Shown here one piece after another: positions 43,897-52,387 of a stretch of DNA of 64,000 nt. The DNA is from Lachnospiraceae bacterium (GTDB lineage: Bacteria > Bacillota > Clostridia > Lachnospirales > Lachnospiraceae). The DNA is taken from the NCBI GenBank assembly GCA_910575565.1, contig CAJTFL010000003.1, forward strand, positions 62,001-126,000, given 5' to 3'. How positions within the stretch are numbered: the stretch's first letter is position 1; every line of letters begins with the position of its first letter. The notes beneath the pieces are model-generated. The model made no database searches. It was not told where the DNA came from and saw nothing but the letters and a program-made list of their open reading frames with translations. The position numbers were made by a program, and so were the translations under genes.

Positions 43897-44610
43897 TCAC
43901 AGCCCCAAATACTTCTTCCTGGTTTCCGCGCTCAGCTGGCTGGTGGCCTGATGGTGCACCGTCTTTCCCCGTTCCAGGATATAGCAGTCGCTGCTGACCT
44001 TCATCGCGAATTTCACATTCTGTTCGGCAATCAGGATCGTCACGCCTTCTTCCAACAGGTTCTGCACCATGACGGCCAGCTGATCCACGATAATGGGGGC
44101 CAGGCCTTCGGTGATCTCGTCTAAGAGCATCATCTTCGGATTCTGCATCAGCCCCCTGGCTACCGCCAGCATCTGCTTTTCCCCGCCGGAAAGCTTATCA
44201 CCTTTGGAATCCTTCCTCTCCTGAAGGCGGGGGAAGAACTGGTAGACTGACTCAAGGTTCCACTTACTGCTGCCGTCCACCCCCGTCCTGGCGGCTACCC
44301 GCAGGTTTTCTTCCGTGGACAGGGTGGGGAAGATATGGCGTCCCTGGGGCACGTAGGCAATCCCTAAGCGAGCGATGGAATGGCTTGCCATCCCCACCAG
44401 CTCCTTGCCCTCGAACTTAATGCTTCCCTCGGTCTTGCAGTGCTCTTTCGGGTTAAGCATCCCCATGATGGTCTTCATGGTGGTGGATTTCCCCACGCCG
44501 TTCCGGCCTAAAAGGCACACGGAGGTTCCCTGAGCCACCGCAAGATCCACGCCGTTTAAGATATGGCTTTTATCATAGTAGCCATGGACTCCCTTTAACT
44601 CAAGAATCAT
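43897..44610 (-). CDS. livF: LIV-type ABC transporter ATP-binding protein (LivF)
   Basis: A 237-residue ATPase with Walker A GRNGVGKST, signature LSGGEKQMLAVARGL, Walker B MMLLDEITEGL and the H-loop region ILIAEQN. LivF and LivG form the ATPase pair of the branched-chain amino acid/urea/amide (HAAT) importer family. The start overlaps the livG stop by 4 nt. It is the last gene of the operon. Confidence 0.92.
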   Translation of the reverse strand: MILELKGVHGYYDKSHILNGVDLAVAQGTSVCLLGRNGVGKSTTMKTIMGMLNPKEHCKTEGSIKFEGKELVGMASHSIARLGIAYVPQGRHIFPTLSTEENLRVAARTGVDGSSKWNLESVYQFFPRLQERKDSKGDKLSGGEKQMLAVARGLMQNPKMMLLDEITEGLAPIIVDQLAVMVQNLLEEGVTILIAEQNVKFAMKVSSDCYILERGKTVHHQATSQLSAETRKKYLGL

Positions 44611-45359
44611 ACGTCGCCACCTCCTAAATACGCCTCCTGCACGTAAGCATTGTTCTTGATCTCCTCCGGCGTACCGCTGGCGATCAGCTCTCCGTCCCTG
44701 AGGACGGAAATCACGTCGGCATAGTTAAACACAATATCCATATCATGCTCGATAAAGATGATGGTCATGTTCCGCTTGGCCGCCAGATCCCGGATCAGCT
44801 GCATCAGGGTGTACGCTTCCTCCCTGGCTACGCCTGCCGCAGGCTCGTCTAAAATCAAAAGCTTAGGATCCATTGCCAGGGCGATGGCGATATCCAGACG
44901 CCTTTGATCCCCGTAGGAAAGGTAGGCGGCTACCTCGTTCATCTTATCCTCCAGCCCTACGAAGGATAAGTACTGGGCCACCTCCTGCTTTAGGTAAGTA
45001 TCCCGCACCGGGAAAAGGCTGAAGGTCTTTTTATTCATCTCAATCCGGGCAATCTGCACATTCTCATACACCGTCAGGTTGCCAAACAGCTTGGATATCT
45101 GGAAGCATTTCGTCATCCCTTTATGGACGATCTTATTCGGCTCCATGCCGGTGATATCCATTCCCCGGAAAATCACCTTGCCGCTGGAAGGCCTTGTGCG
45201 GTTAGTGATCAGATCCATCAAGGTGCTTTTCCCTGCGCCGTTAGGCCCGATAATGGCCCGAACCTCTCCTTCCCCTACCGTAAAGGAAACGTCCTTGGTG
45301 GCATGGAGGGCGCCAAAAAAACGGTTCAGCTTCTCTACTTTTAAAATCGGTTCGCTCAT
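44607..45359 (-). CDS. livG: LIV-type ABC transporter ATP-binding protein (LivG)
   Basis: A 250-residue ATPase with Walker A GPNGAGKSTLMDLI, signature LSYGDQRRLDIAIAL, Walker B LLILDEPAAGV and switch IIFIEHDMD. The C-terminal YVQEAYLGGGDV is the LivG-specific tail. It overlaps livM and livF by 4 nt each, so translation is coupled along the operon. Confidence 0.92.
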   Translation of the reverse strand: MSEPILKVEKLNRFFGALHATKDVSFTVGEGEVRAIIGPNGAGKSTLMDLITNRTRPSSGKVIFRGMDITGMEPNKIVHKGMTKCFQISKLFGNLTVYENVQIARIEMNKKTFSLFPVRDTYLKQEVAQYLSFVGLEDKMNEVAAYLSYGDQRRLDIAIALAMDPKLLILDEPAAGVAREEAYTLMQLIRDLAAKRNMTIIFIEHDMDIVFNYADVISVLRDGELIASGTPEEIKNNAYVQEAYLGGGDV

Positions 45360-46420
45360 TTCCTGGCCGCCTCCTTTCCTTCCGCCTTGCCGGAAGCTTT
45401 TCGGCCAGCACTGCTTCCCTTAGCCGGATCCTTCATGCCTGTGCCCCCTCTTTCCAGCGCCGAATCCTTCCCGCCTTTGCCCTCTCCCAGATCCTTAGTG
45501 GCCTTGTCCCGAAGAAGCCCGCCCTGAAGGAAGAGCACGCACAGCACGATAATTAAGCCCAGCACAAACTGGTAATAATTCGTCAAAATTGACAGCTGCG
45601 TGGAGATGAAGGTAACGATCACCGCCCCTAAAATCGGGCCAAAGAAGCTGTACATCCCTCCAATCAGGCACATAATAAGGCCTTCCGTGGAAGTATTGGT
45701 GGAAAACATGACGGGGAATGCCCCCATATTCCGCATGGCATACAGGATGCCTGCAACGGTAACGAAAAAGCTGGAAACCATACAGGCACACAGCCGCACG
45801 TGCATGGTGTTCATCCCCACAAAGGTCAGCCGCTCAAGGTTATCCCGGCTGCCCTTTAGCACCGTGGCAAAGGGGCTGTGGAAAAATAAGTAAATCAAAA
45901 TGATGCAGATCACGCTGACAAAAAAGCTTAAGTAAAAATTCCCGCTGGCACTGCTGGCAAAAGGCAGACGCACATTCCCCGTCAGGCCCGTATCCGAACC
46001 CACGTACTGGATCTTAAACACCATGGTGTAAAGCAGGGTGTTAATCCCCATGCTGACGAAAGCAAAGGTCAAGTCATCATTCGCCCTTAAGCACAGCACA
46101 TTGATAAACAGGGAAATCGCCATGGAAATAACAATCGCCCCGATAATCGCGATGGTCTTATCCAGGCCGCCCCGAACGCACAGGAGCACGTAAGCATAGG
46201 AACCCATGCCGAAATAAGTCGCCATGCCCAAAGGCCTTAAGCCGCCAAAGCCCAGGATAATGTTTAACGCCGAGGCAAACAGCATCATGATCACGGTACG
46301 GCTCATAAAATCCAGCACGGAATCTGCGGCAAACTGGGAGTAGATCAGCACCGCCGCCACCAGCACAAGGCCGATAATCCCGTCTTTCTTCATCTTAGGG
46401 AGCGTCTTAAATGCATTCAT
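45356..46420 (-). CDS. livM: LIV-type ABC transporter permease (LivM) with a basic C-terminal tail
   Basis: A 354-residue permease with about nine membrane segments. The family core SALNIILGFGGLRPLGMATY, then FGMGSYAYVLL, is present, with the EAA-like region near 190-200. The last 45 residues are an unusual Gly/Lys/Ala-rich cytoplasmic extension (GEGKGGKDSALERGG onward) not expected in LivM. GGAGGG precedes the ATG. Confidence 0.9.
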   Translation of the reverse strand: MNAFKTLPKMKKDGIIGLVLVAAVLIYSQFAADSVLDFMSRTVIMMLFASALNIILGFGGLRPLGMATYFGMGSYAYVLLCVRGGLDKTIAIIGAIVISMAISLFINVLCLRANDDLTFAFVSMGINTLLYTMVFKIQYVGSDTGLTGNVRLPFASSASGNFYLSFFVSVICIILIYLFFHSPFATVLKGSRDNLERLTFVGMNTMHVRLCACMVSSFFVTVAGILYAMRNMGAFPVMFSTNTSTEGLIMCLIGGMYSFFGPILGAVIVTFISTQLSILTNYYQFVLGLIIVLCVLFLQGGLLRDKATKDLGEGKGGKDSALERGGTGMKDPAKGSSAGRKASGKAEGKEAARK

Positions 46421-47287
46421 CTAGCGTCCCTCCTTCTTCGTAAAAATCCCCCTGGGATTAATGAACATACAAATCACCATCAACGCCGCCGGAAGGATAT
46501 TGTAATACTGGGGCAGATACACCGCGCCGAAGGCATTAACCAGCCCTACCAGAAGGGCGGCCGGAAGGCATCCATCCATGTTCCTAAGGCCGCCGATGCA
46601 AAGGATAGGCATAACATTTCCGAACACGGACAAGCCTTCCTTGGGGCTCATTCCAGTCACAGGGGCGTTTAACACCCCGCCCAGCCCGGCGATGCCGATA
46701 CCGATCATAAACAGGACGCTGAACAGGCCGTTTACGTTTACGCCCAGGTTCGCCACCATGGGGCGGTCGCTGATAATGGCGCGGGTCAGCATTCCCAGCT
46801 TCGTCTTGTTAATCATGTACCAGAAAGCGGCAGCAATGATGCCGGAAATAACGATCTCAAAAACATAATATACCGGGAAGGTAATGCCGAAAATCTTAAC
46901 CCCTCCGTTTAAGAAGGAGGGCAGGGAAAGCAGACGGATGCTGTAGCCCCAGAACATCACAATCATGTCGCACAGGATGTACGCCACGCCGTAGGTTAAC
47001 AGCATAATGTAAAGCATATCCTTGCCAAACAAAGGACGGGTGGCCTTCTCGATAAAGTAGCCTAACAGGGCAACCAGAACCGGAACGAAAAGCAGCGACG
47101 GGATAAACCCTATCTTTGCCGCGATGGTGTAGGTAAGGTACGTGCCCAGCACGTAAAATGCCCCCTGGCCGAAGTTAACCATATTCATCCCGCTGATAAT
47201 CAGGGATACCCCGGCAATCATCAGATAGGAAACCATGCCGTTGCTGATCCCGGAGATTAAGGTTTGAAAAAAGAATGGTACTGTCAT
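46421..47287 (-). CDS. livH: LIV-type ABC transporter permease (LivH)
   Basis: A permease of about 288 residues, starting MTVPFFFQTLISGISNGMV, with GVSLIISGMNMVNFGQGAFY, the hallmark of LivH where the first helices meet. The ATG at 47287 follows GAGGAT; the open frame extends 12 codons upstream without a better site. It is adjacent to livM and follows the binding-protein gene by about 130 nt, a gap that may hold a processing or attenuation structure. Confidence 0.9.
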   Translation of the reverse strand: MTVPFFFQTLISGISNGMVSYLMIAGVSLIISGMNMVNFGQGAFYVLGTYLTYTIAAKIGFIPSLLFVPVLVALLGYFIEKATRPLFGKDMLYIMLLTYGVAYILCDMIVMFWGYSIRLLSLPSFLNGGVKIFGITFPVYYVFEIVISGIIAAAFWYMINKTKLGMLTRAIISDRPMVANLGVNVNGLFSVLFMIGIGIAGLGGVLNAPVTGMSPKEGLSVFGNVMPILCIGGLRNMDGCLPAALLVGLVNAFGAVYLPQYYNILPAALMVICMFINPRGIFTKKEGR

Positions 47288-47415
47288 AAGCTTATCCTCA
47301 ATTATTCTAAACGCGCCGGCCAAAAGGCAGGATGCCCCAGGCTATAGGAGATACGGCACATACAAGCCGCCCTGGAACATCCCTTCCTCAACCAGCCAGG
47401 CTATGTTAACGAACC

Positions 47416-48798
47416 TTACTGCGTACTCAGATCCTTAAATACGTAACCGTTCTCCTCTGCGTACTGCTGTACTTCTTCCTTGGAAGGCAGCATTTCATCC
47501 CCCTCATACACGGCATATACATCGCCTATCGGGATGGACCATTTTCCGGTGGTATCCTCCACTGCCGTCACATAATAGTAGGCATGGGCCATTAAATGAT
47601 CGAAATCACGGAAATACAGATCATCGCCGTACATGGTGCTGAAATGAACCTTGCTTAACGCGTTGGTCATTCCCTCCGGGGACAGATCACCCCCGGCGCT
47701 CCTGGCTGCCTCTACGATGGCCTTAATCCCCACATACCAGGTATAACCCATGTCGGAAGGGTAAATTTCCTGGTCGTAATATTTCTTGCCGATATCGGAA
47801 TAAGCCTGGACGAACTCTGCATTGCCCTCGATCTCATCCATCCAGAAGGGCCATAAGTCAACGCCGTGAACCTTGCCGTAAGGATAGTTGCCCGCCTCTG
47901 CCAGGGCTGAGGTATTGGTGGAATCACAGGTATACCAGCCTAAATAGTCACACATATCCCAAAGGCCGAACTGCCCGCCCTGGTTAACTAAGGATACGAA
48001 GTTTGGCCCGGCTACCGCGCCGATGATTACATCCGGGTTCTTTCCAACTACGGAAGAAATAATGGCGGAAAATTCCGTGGAATTGCTGGACACCTGGTTG
48101 GAACCCAGGTTCTGGAAGCCATCTCCCAGTTCCCGGTAGAAGAAATCCCGGCTGTCCCCGGAGGCTCCGCCGTCATTGCCGATAAAGAAGGCGCTTCCAT
48201 AGCCCTGATCCGCGGCATACTTGGCATTCATCTTGGCAATGGGCCATGCCACAAAGCCGCAGGAAAACATATATTTTGATGCATTTTCAATGGTTACACG
48301 GGTATTCATGGTACACGGGCTTACCATGGGGAATTTATTTTCCTCCGCCCAGGTTGCCCCCGTGGGAGCCTCGCCGTCGGATTTTGGCCCTAAGATCGCG
48401 ATGCATCCCTCATTCACCAGCTCCGTGGCCTTCTGGGCCACATTGGCGGAATCGCTTGCCGTATCCCGGTATACCAGTTCAAAGGGAACCCCGTCTAAGC
48501 CGCCCTCTGCGTTAGCCTCTTCCAGAGCCAGGATGCCTCCTGCCTCCGCCCAGGTAACGGTGGCCGCCGCCACGGAAGATCGATCCGTCAGCACGCCAAT
48601 CTTAATGGTTTCTCCGGCTGCTGCCTGGCCGCCCTTATCCCCTTCTGCCTTGGGATCGCCTGCTTCTGCCTTCGCGGTTTCCCCAGCGGCGGCAGTGGTG
48701 GCGGCAGCCGTCCCTGGGGTGTCATTTACCGTGCCGGTGCACCCTGCCAGGGAAAAGGCCATAATCGCCGCCATGGTTACGGATATTGCTTTTTTCAT
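47416..48798 (-). CDS. LIV/amide-type substrate-binding lipoprotein
   Basis: A 460-residue lipoprotein. The signal peptide MKKAISVTMAAIMAFSLAGC ends in the lipobox LAGC (Cys20). An Ala/Thr/Glu/Gly-rich spacer (about 21-63) precedes a type I periplasmic-binding fold (IKIGVLTDRSSVAAATVTW onward). Residues such as WAEAGGILALEEANAEGGLD and GFVAWPIAKMNAKYAADQGY resemble the urea/amide/branched-chain family. The ligand is unknown; the two PEP-mutase-like enzymes upstream suggest a small carboxylate or its amide. GGAGGAG precedes the ATG. Confidence 0.88.
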   Translation of the reverse strand: MKKAISVTMAAIMAFSLAGCTGTVNDTPGTAAATTAAAGETAKAEAGDPKAEGDKGGQAAAGETIKIGVLTDRSSVAAATVTWAEAGGILALEEANAEGGLDGVPFELVYRDTASDSANVAQKATELVNEGCIAILGPKSDGEAPTGATWAEENKFPMVSPCTMNTRVTIENASKYMFSCGFVAWPIAKMNAKYAADQGYGSAFFIGNDGGASGDSRDFFYRELGDGFQNLGSNQVSSNSTEFSAIISSVVGKNPDVIIGAVAGPNFVSLVNQGGQFGLWDMCDYLGWYTCDSTNTSALAEAGNYPYGKVHGVDLWPFWMDEIEGNAEFVQAYSDIGKKYYDQEIYPSDMGYTWYVGIKAIVEAARSAGGDLSPEGMTNALSKVHFSTMYGDDLYFRDFDHLMAHAYYYVTAVEDTTGKWSIPIGDVYAVYEGDEMLPSKEEVQQYAEENGYVFKDLSTQ

Positions 48799-48843
48799 TA
48801 TCTTCTCCTCCTTGTTTCCTAATTATGCTGATTAAAAACCGCT

Positions 48844-48903
48844 AAGGCCAAAAGGTCTTTTGACCTTGTTATCCTTTAAAATCTGCTGATTGGAAATTCC
48901 AAT
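48844..48903. promoter_or_regulatory. Two palindromes upstream of the substrate-binding protein gene
   Basis: AAGGCCAAAAG (48844-48854) and CTTTTGACCTT (48857-48867) form an imperfect inverted repeat with a 2-bp centre. ATTGGAAATTCCAAT (48889-48903) is a perfect palindrome around one base. Both lie in the 136-bp gap between the lyase-family gene and the transporter genes. They may be operators or, for the first, a weak terminator. Confidence 0.4.
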
Positions 48904-48934
48904 TTCCCCCTATAGGCATAGCCCATATGCCAAA

Positions 48935-49978
48935 CTATCCTTGCTTATCCGGATCATGGACATCATCCGTCCTCACGAAATAATCGGCGTTCCGCTGGGC
49001 CACGGAATCCTGTGGTTCCCGCACAAAGGCATTCTCCGCTTCCACCCAGCTCCCGTCCGTTAAGCCAAACATACTCATGGTGGTAAAGGTTTTGTATCCC
49101 GTGTCGTCAAAATGGTAGTCCACGTAATCATTCGTCTGCTCCTGCATCACGTGGCGGCCCACATCCAGCATGGCCAGCATTGCCGCGTGGGCGCTGTAAT
49201 GGATTCCCACCAGCTTATACACGCCCAGCTCCCTTAAATCTTCCATGGAAACCTCTTCCGGATCGTGAGCCTTCCCGCATAAATCCGGGTACCACATGGG
49301 GAAATCTGCGTATCGGCCGCCCTTGGCATTTAAGGCGTCCCTCAATTTCCTGCACATTTCAAGCTTTAAGTTCCGATCCGGGATCTTGTGCATCCACAAG
49401 ATGCAAAGCATATCCGCCCCTGCGTCAATGTAGGCGGCACACCGCTCCACCGTCTCCTCAAACTCATGCACCAGGTCGCTGTCACAGCGGGCAATCAAAA
49501 AACCGTGGTTCCCATTGGCATCCAGCCCGGCCCTTGCCGCCTTAAAGCGCAGGCAGGCATCCGGTATGGAAAGCTGCCCTTTCCTGGCCAGCTCAGACGT
49601 ATCCGTCACCAAAACTCCGGCAGCCCCGGCCTGCATAATGCGCATACAGCCATACTGGGCATTTAACGCCCGCCCCAGCCCAAAGCCGTCATCCCCATCA
49701 ATAATCAGCGGCATGGATGTCATCCTGGTGATCTGCTCCGTCACCCGGACGAAATCGTCAATGGACAAAAGCTGCAGATCCGGAATCCCGGTTAAGGCAC
49801 AGGCCAAATCTCCGCTGGAAACCATGATCACCTCAAATCCATTCATCTCTGCCGCCTTTGCCGACATACAGTCGTGAAGTTCCGGCACAATCCGCACGTT
49901 CGCCTCCCCAACCATCCTGCGCAGGCGATTGGCGGCAGGCTCCTTTTTCTCTGGTGTAAGAATATACGGCAGCCCCAT
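48935..49978 (-). CDS. Isocitrate lyase/PEP mutase superfamily protein, copy 1
   Basis: A 347-residue alpha/beta-barrel. The superfamily region SGDLACALTGIPDLQLLSID, then PLIIDGDDGFGLG (metal-binding DGDDG) and FLIARCDSD, is visible. The catalytic loop KKCGH of isocitrate lyases is absent, and the SELARKGQ segment in its place points to a different reaction (C-C lyase or phosphonomutase-like). It is 25% or so similar by eye to the next gene and so is a diverged paralogue. AAAGGAGG precedes the ATG. Confidence 0.8.
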   Translation of the reverse strand: MGLPYILTPEKKEPAANRLRRMVGEANVRIVPELHDCMSAKAAEMNGFEVIMVSSGDLACALTGIPDLQLLSIDDFVRVTEQITRMTSMPLIIDGDDGFGLGRALNAQYGCMRIMQAGAAGVLVTDTSELARKGQLSIPDACLRFKAARAGLDANGNHGFLIARCDSDLVHEFEETVERCAAYIDAGADMLCILWMHKIPDRNLKLEMCRKLRDALNAKGGRYADFPMWYPDLCGKAHDPEEVSMEDLRELGVYKLVGIHYSAHAAMLAMLDVGRHVMQEQTNDYVDYHFDDTGYKTFTTMSMFGLTDGSWVEAENAFVREPQDSVAQRNADYFVRTDDVHDPDKQG

Positions 49979-50071
49979 GGCTTATCCCTCCTTTATCTTT
50001 CCCTTAATTTTACAGCCGTTTTCTACGTTTCCTTACGGCCAGCGCAGCAAGTGCGCAGACCTGCTGAACCG

Positions 50072-51055
50072 TTACAGCCGCTCTTTAATATCCGGGCGGA
50101 CGAAGCCTTCCGGATAATCCTCTACCTGATGGCCCACAATCGTATACTCCTTGTTTCCCTTGGTAAAGGTATTTTCCAAGGCCAAGTACGCCTGGGGATC
50201 AAACATCCCGGAACAGGAGAAGCTTTCAATCCCGGAAGCCGGAGCCGTCTCAAAGGAGTAAGCCACGCTCTGATCTTTATAATTCACCAAGCCGTGCTCC
50301 AACATCCCTTCCATTGCGGCCTTCATGGTATAATGGCTGCTGCACATCTTAAAGCCAAGGGGCGTTAACTCCTCCATGGTAACGGTAGGATGGTAGTGGC
50401 CGTCTTCCCCTTTGTACGCCCGCACATCCGCGTAAATCTTTGGCCCGGTAACAATCTCTGCCATCTCCTTTGCCTGCTCTAGGCTTCCCACCAGCACCAT
50501 CATCGCCAGAACATACTGGCCCTTTTCTTTCCCGATCTCAATAGCTTCCTGCAGGCGCTCACACCCTTCCCGCATCTGCTCCGGATCGGAAGGATCCGCG
50601 TTGCTGCGGGCAATCAGCAGGCAGTCCGTTCCTTCAAGCCCCTCTAAGGCAGCCCGCACCTTGGCAATGTACTTATCCCGCGGAAGAATCTTGGTGCTTT
50701 CCTCCATGTCCGCCGAATCCTCCAGCTGAATTGCCGCCGCCCCTGCCGCGGACAAAATCTTTGCCGCGCGGTAAACCGCCAAAGGCCCGCCAAACCCGTC
50801 CTCGATATCGGCAATCAACGGGATGGCACTGGTCTGGGATACACGGCTCACCACCCGCTCCAAATCCGACAGATTCGTAAACCCATAATCAATCACCCCG
50901 TTTAACGAGATGGAAACCTCCCCGCCGGAAAGCAGGCTGACCGGGAACCCGCACATCTCCACCGCATGGTTGGACGCGCAGTCATATACGCAGGGAACCA
51001 GGAAACACTCCTTGCTTTCATCTAAAATCTGGCGCAATGTCTTCTTACTTGCCAC
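50072..51055 (-). CDS. Isocitrate lyase/PEP mutase superfamily protein, copy 2
   Basis: A barrel enzyme of about 327 residues with FLVPCVYDCASNHAVEMCGF, IPLIADIEDGFGG (metal site), AAAIQLEDSADMEES and LLIARSNADP. The family includes oxaloacetate decarboxylase, methylisocitrate lyase and dimethylmalate lyase. The start is set at the GTG at 51055 (reading MASKKTLRQIL), which has GGAGG 8 nt upstream and matches family N-termini. An ATG at 51091 is in frame but has no binding site. Confidence 0.8.
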   Translation of the reverse strand: MASKKTLRQILDESKECFLVPCVYDCASNHAVEMCGFPVSLLSGGEVSISLNGVIDYGFTNLSDLERVVSRVSQTSAIPLIADIEDGFGGPLAVYRAAKILSAAGAAAIQLEDSADMEESTKILPRDKYIAKVRAALEGLEGTDCLLIARSNADPSDPEQMREGCERLQEAIEIGKEKGQYVLAMMVLVGSLEQAKEMAEIVTGPKIYADVRAYKGEDGHYHPTVTMEELTPLGFKMCSSHYTMKAAMEGMLEHGLVNYKDQSVAYSFETAPASGIESFSCSGMFDPQAYLALENTFTKGNKEYTIVGHQVEDYPEGFVRPDIKERL

Positions 51056-51074
51056 AACAACTTCCTCCTTGCTT

Positions 51075-51152
51075 GTTTCATTTGCTTTCATCAGTTTTTA
51101 CCAGCCTTCCCAGCCTCCATATAAGCCTTTGTTTAGTTTCATTGGCTTTCAT
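51075..51152. repeat. Direct duplication at the 5' end of the lyase-family gene
   Basis: GTTTCATTTGCTTTCAT (51075-51091) recurs at 51136-51152 with one change (61 bp apart). On the minus strand both read ATGAAAGCnAATGAAAC. The upstream copy opens a 24-codon frame that ends before the gene. Confidence 0.6.
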
Positions 51153-51232
51153 TTCATTTTCTGGATATAACTGGAAAACTTGGTTATTCCGAATCATTTT
51201 GTTGCAGTTTATTTCATTTATATTGCAGATAC

Positions 51233-51261
51233 AGCATATCACTTTTTGTACGGTTTTGCAA
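51233..51261 (-). promoter_or_regulatory. Promoter of the lyase-family genes, with a TTGCAA element
   Basis: On the minus strand, TTGCAA (51261-51256), a 17-bp spacer and TATGCT (51238-51233), with TGA before the -10 (extended -10). TGCAAC and GTTGCA copies at 51257-51262 and 51201-51206 also occur at the LacI-family gene promoter. Confidence 0.65.
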
Positions 51262-51429
51262 CACCCATTGTATTTATTTTTGTACTTTCTTAAAAATCGC
51301 ACAAAATATATGCTGATTTTTAGGAAGCTTTACCGATGAAATCCCAATGAGTCTATGATAAACTACAATATATGTATGTGCAATCGATTCCAATTACTTG
51401 GTTTCAATTATCCGAAAGGAGCAACGAAA

Positions 51430-51780
51430 ATGATAAGAAGAAGCAATGAAAAAGCAACCATCCGCAAACCAGCCCCCTTTAACGGCACAGGCGAGATCAC
51501 CGTCCGCAGCCTGTTAAACGGCCCGGAGGAAATGAGCCGGAAAGGACGTGTGTTCGGCCACACCACCGTATACCCCGGTTCCGAGATCGGATATCATGTC
51601 CATACCGGGGACAGCGAAACCTACTATATCTTAAGCGGCTGCGGGCGCTACAACGATAACGGCACGATCACCACCGTTTCCCCAGGGGACGTAGCCTACT
51701 GCGCGCCGGGGGAAGGCCACGGATTGGCCTGTGTGGGGGATGAGCCGATCGAAATGATTGCGCTGATCTTATATCAATAG
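51430..51780 (+). CDS. Small cupin-domain protein
   Basis: A 116-residue single-domain cupin. Metal-site motifs are visible: GSEIGYHVHTGDSETYYILSG (cupin 1, with two His and a Glu) and PGDVAYCAPGEGHGLACVG (cupin 2, His). ATG at 51430 follows AAAGGAG; the frame extends 25 codons upstream without a site. It is divergent from the lyase-family genes and may be part of the same regulon, for example as an isomerase or small-molecule sensor. Confidence 0.8.
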   Translation: MIRRSNEKATIRKPAPFNGTGEITVRSLLNGPEEMSRKGRVFGHTTVYPGSEIGYHVHTGDSETYYILSGCGRYNDNGTITTVSPGDVAYCAPGEGHGLACVGDEPIEMIALILYQ

Positions 51781-51837
51781 CTCAGACAGCGGAAACCAGC
51801 CATATTCCATGAGAAATCTCTCCTAAAACGCCGGCGC

Positions 51838-52068
51838 TTAACCAGTTTTTTCGAGTTCAGCGTCCGCATACTTACACCGAAAAGCTTTGATGATTGCCAG
51901 CATATAGCAACAGCTGTTGTACATGAGTGCGACTGCATTATATCGTGGAATTTTAAGCATATTGTGAATAGAAAGACCATTAAGGGGATCAGGGCAATTA
52001 CACGCCTTGAAAGCGATAAAGATATTGATATGATGAATCCATCCGTATTATTAGGCGGCGGGGAATGA
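51838..52068 (+). pseudogene. Truncated PIN-domain toxin (VapC-like)
   Basis: An open stretch in the cupin's frame after its stop ends at TGA (52066-52068). It reads SFDDCQHIATAVVHECDCII, then SWNFKHIVN and IKGIRAITRLE. This is the C-terminal third of PIN nucleases that pair with a small downstream partner. There is no start codon, and the N-terminal acidic residues of the PIN fold are missing, so the toxin is dead. Confidence 0.65.
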
Positions 52069-52259
52069 TGGCAAATACATTAGAAATCAGCCCGAATTTT
52101 ACCGTTGAGGATATACACAAGATTCGTGAGCGTAATCATGAAGTGACAAAGCACATGACAACGGAAGAGAAACTGCTTTATTATAATACGCCAAGGACAG
52201 ATGCAAAAGAACAAATAGAACGACTTAGAGCGAGACATTGTAAAGACTGTAAGTATTAG
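52065..52259 (+). CDS. Small partner protein of a PIN toxin (antitoxin-like)
   Basis: A 64-residue (or 63, second ATG) protein that overlaps the PIN remnant stop. ISPNFTVEDIHKIRERNHEV is the typical N-terminus of short proteins encoded after PIN nucleases in Clostridia, where they act as or with antitoxins. It appears intact although the toxin is truncated. A GGGGA site precedes it. Confidence 0.6.
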   Translation: MMANTLEISPNFTVEDIHKIRERNHEVTKHMTTEEKLLYYNTPRTDAKEQIERLRARHCKDCKY

Positions 52260-52267
52260 CCATGGAA

Positions 52268-52307
52268 AAAGCCGGAATTTCCTTATTCCCTAAGGAATTC
52301 CGGCTTT
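52268..52307. terminator. Strong bidirectional terminator
   Basis: A 17-18-bp stem, AAAGCCGGAATTTCCTTA (52268-52285) and TAAGGAATTCCGGCTTT (52291-52307), with one unpaired base and a 5-nt loop. T-rich tails occur on both strands. It separates the antitoxin-like gene from the convergent LacI-family gene. Confidence 0.85.
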
Positions 52308-52387
52308 ATTCATCATTTCAGGTGTTGAAAACGGGACTATGGATCATCATAGTCTGTTTATCTTGTCAAGAGTTCCCCAATATCCGC

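Noticed and set aside
47288..47415. Attenuator between the binding protein and livH
   Set aside because: Only weak complementary segments were visible, with no U-tract, so no feature is claimed.
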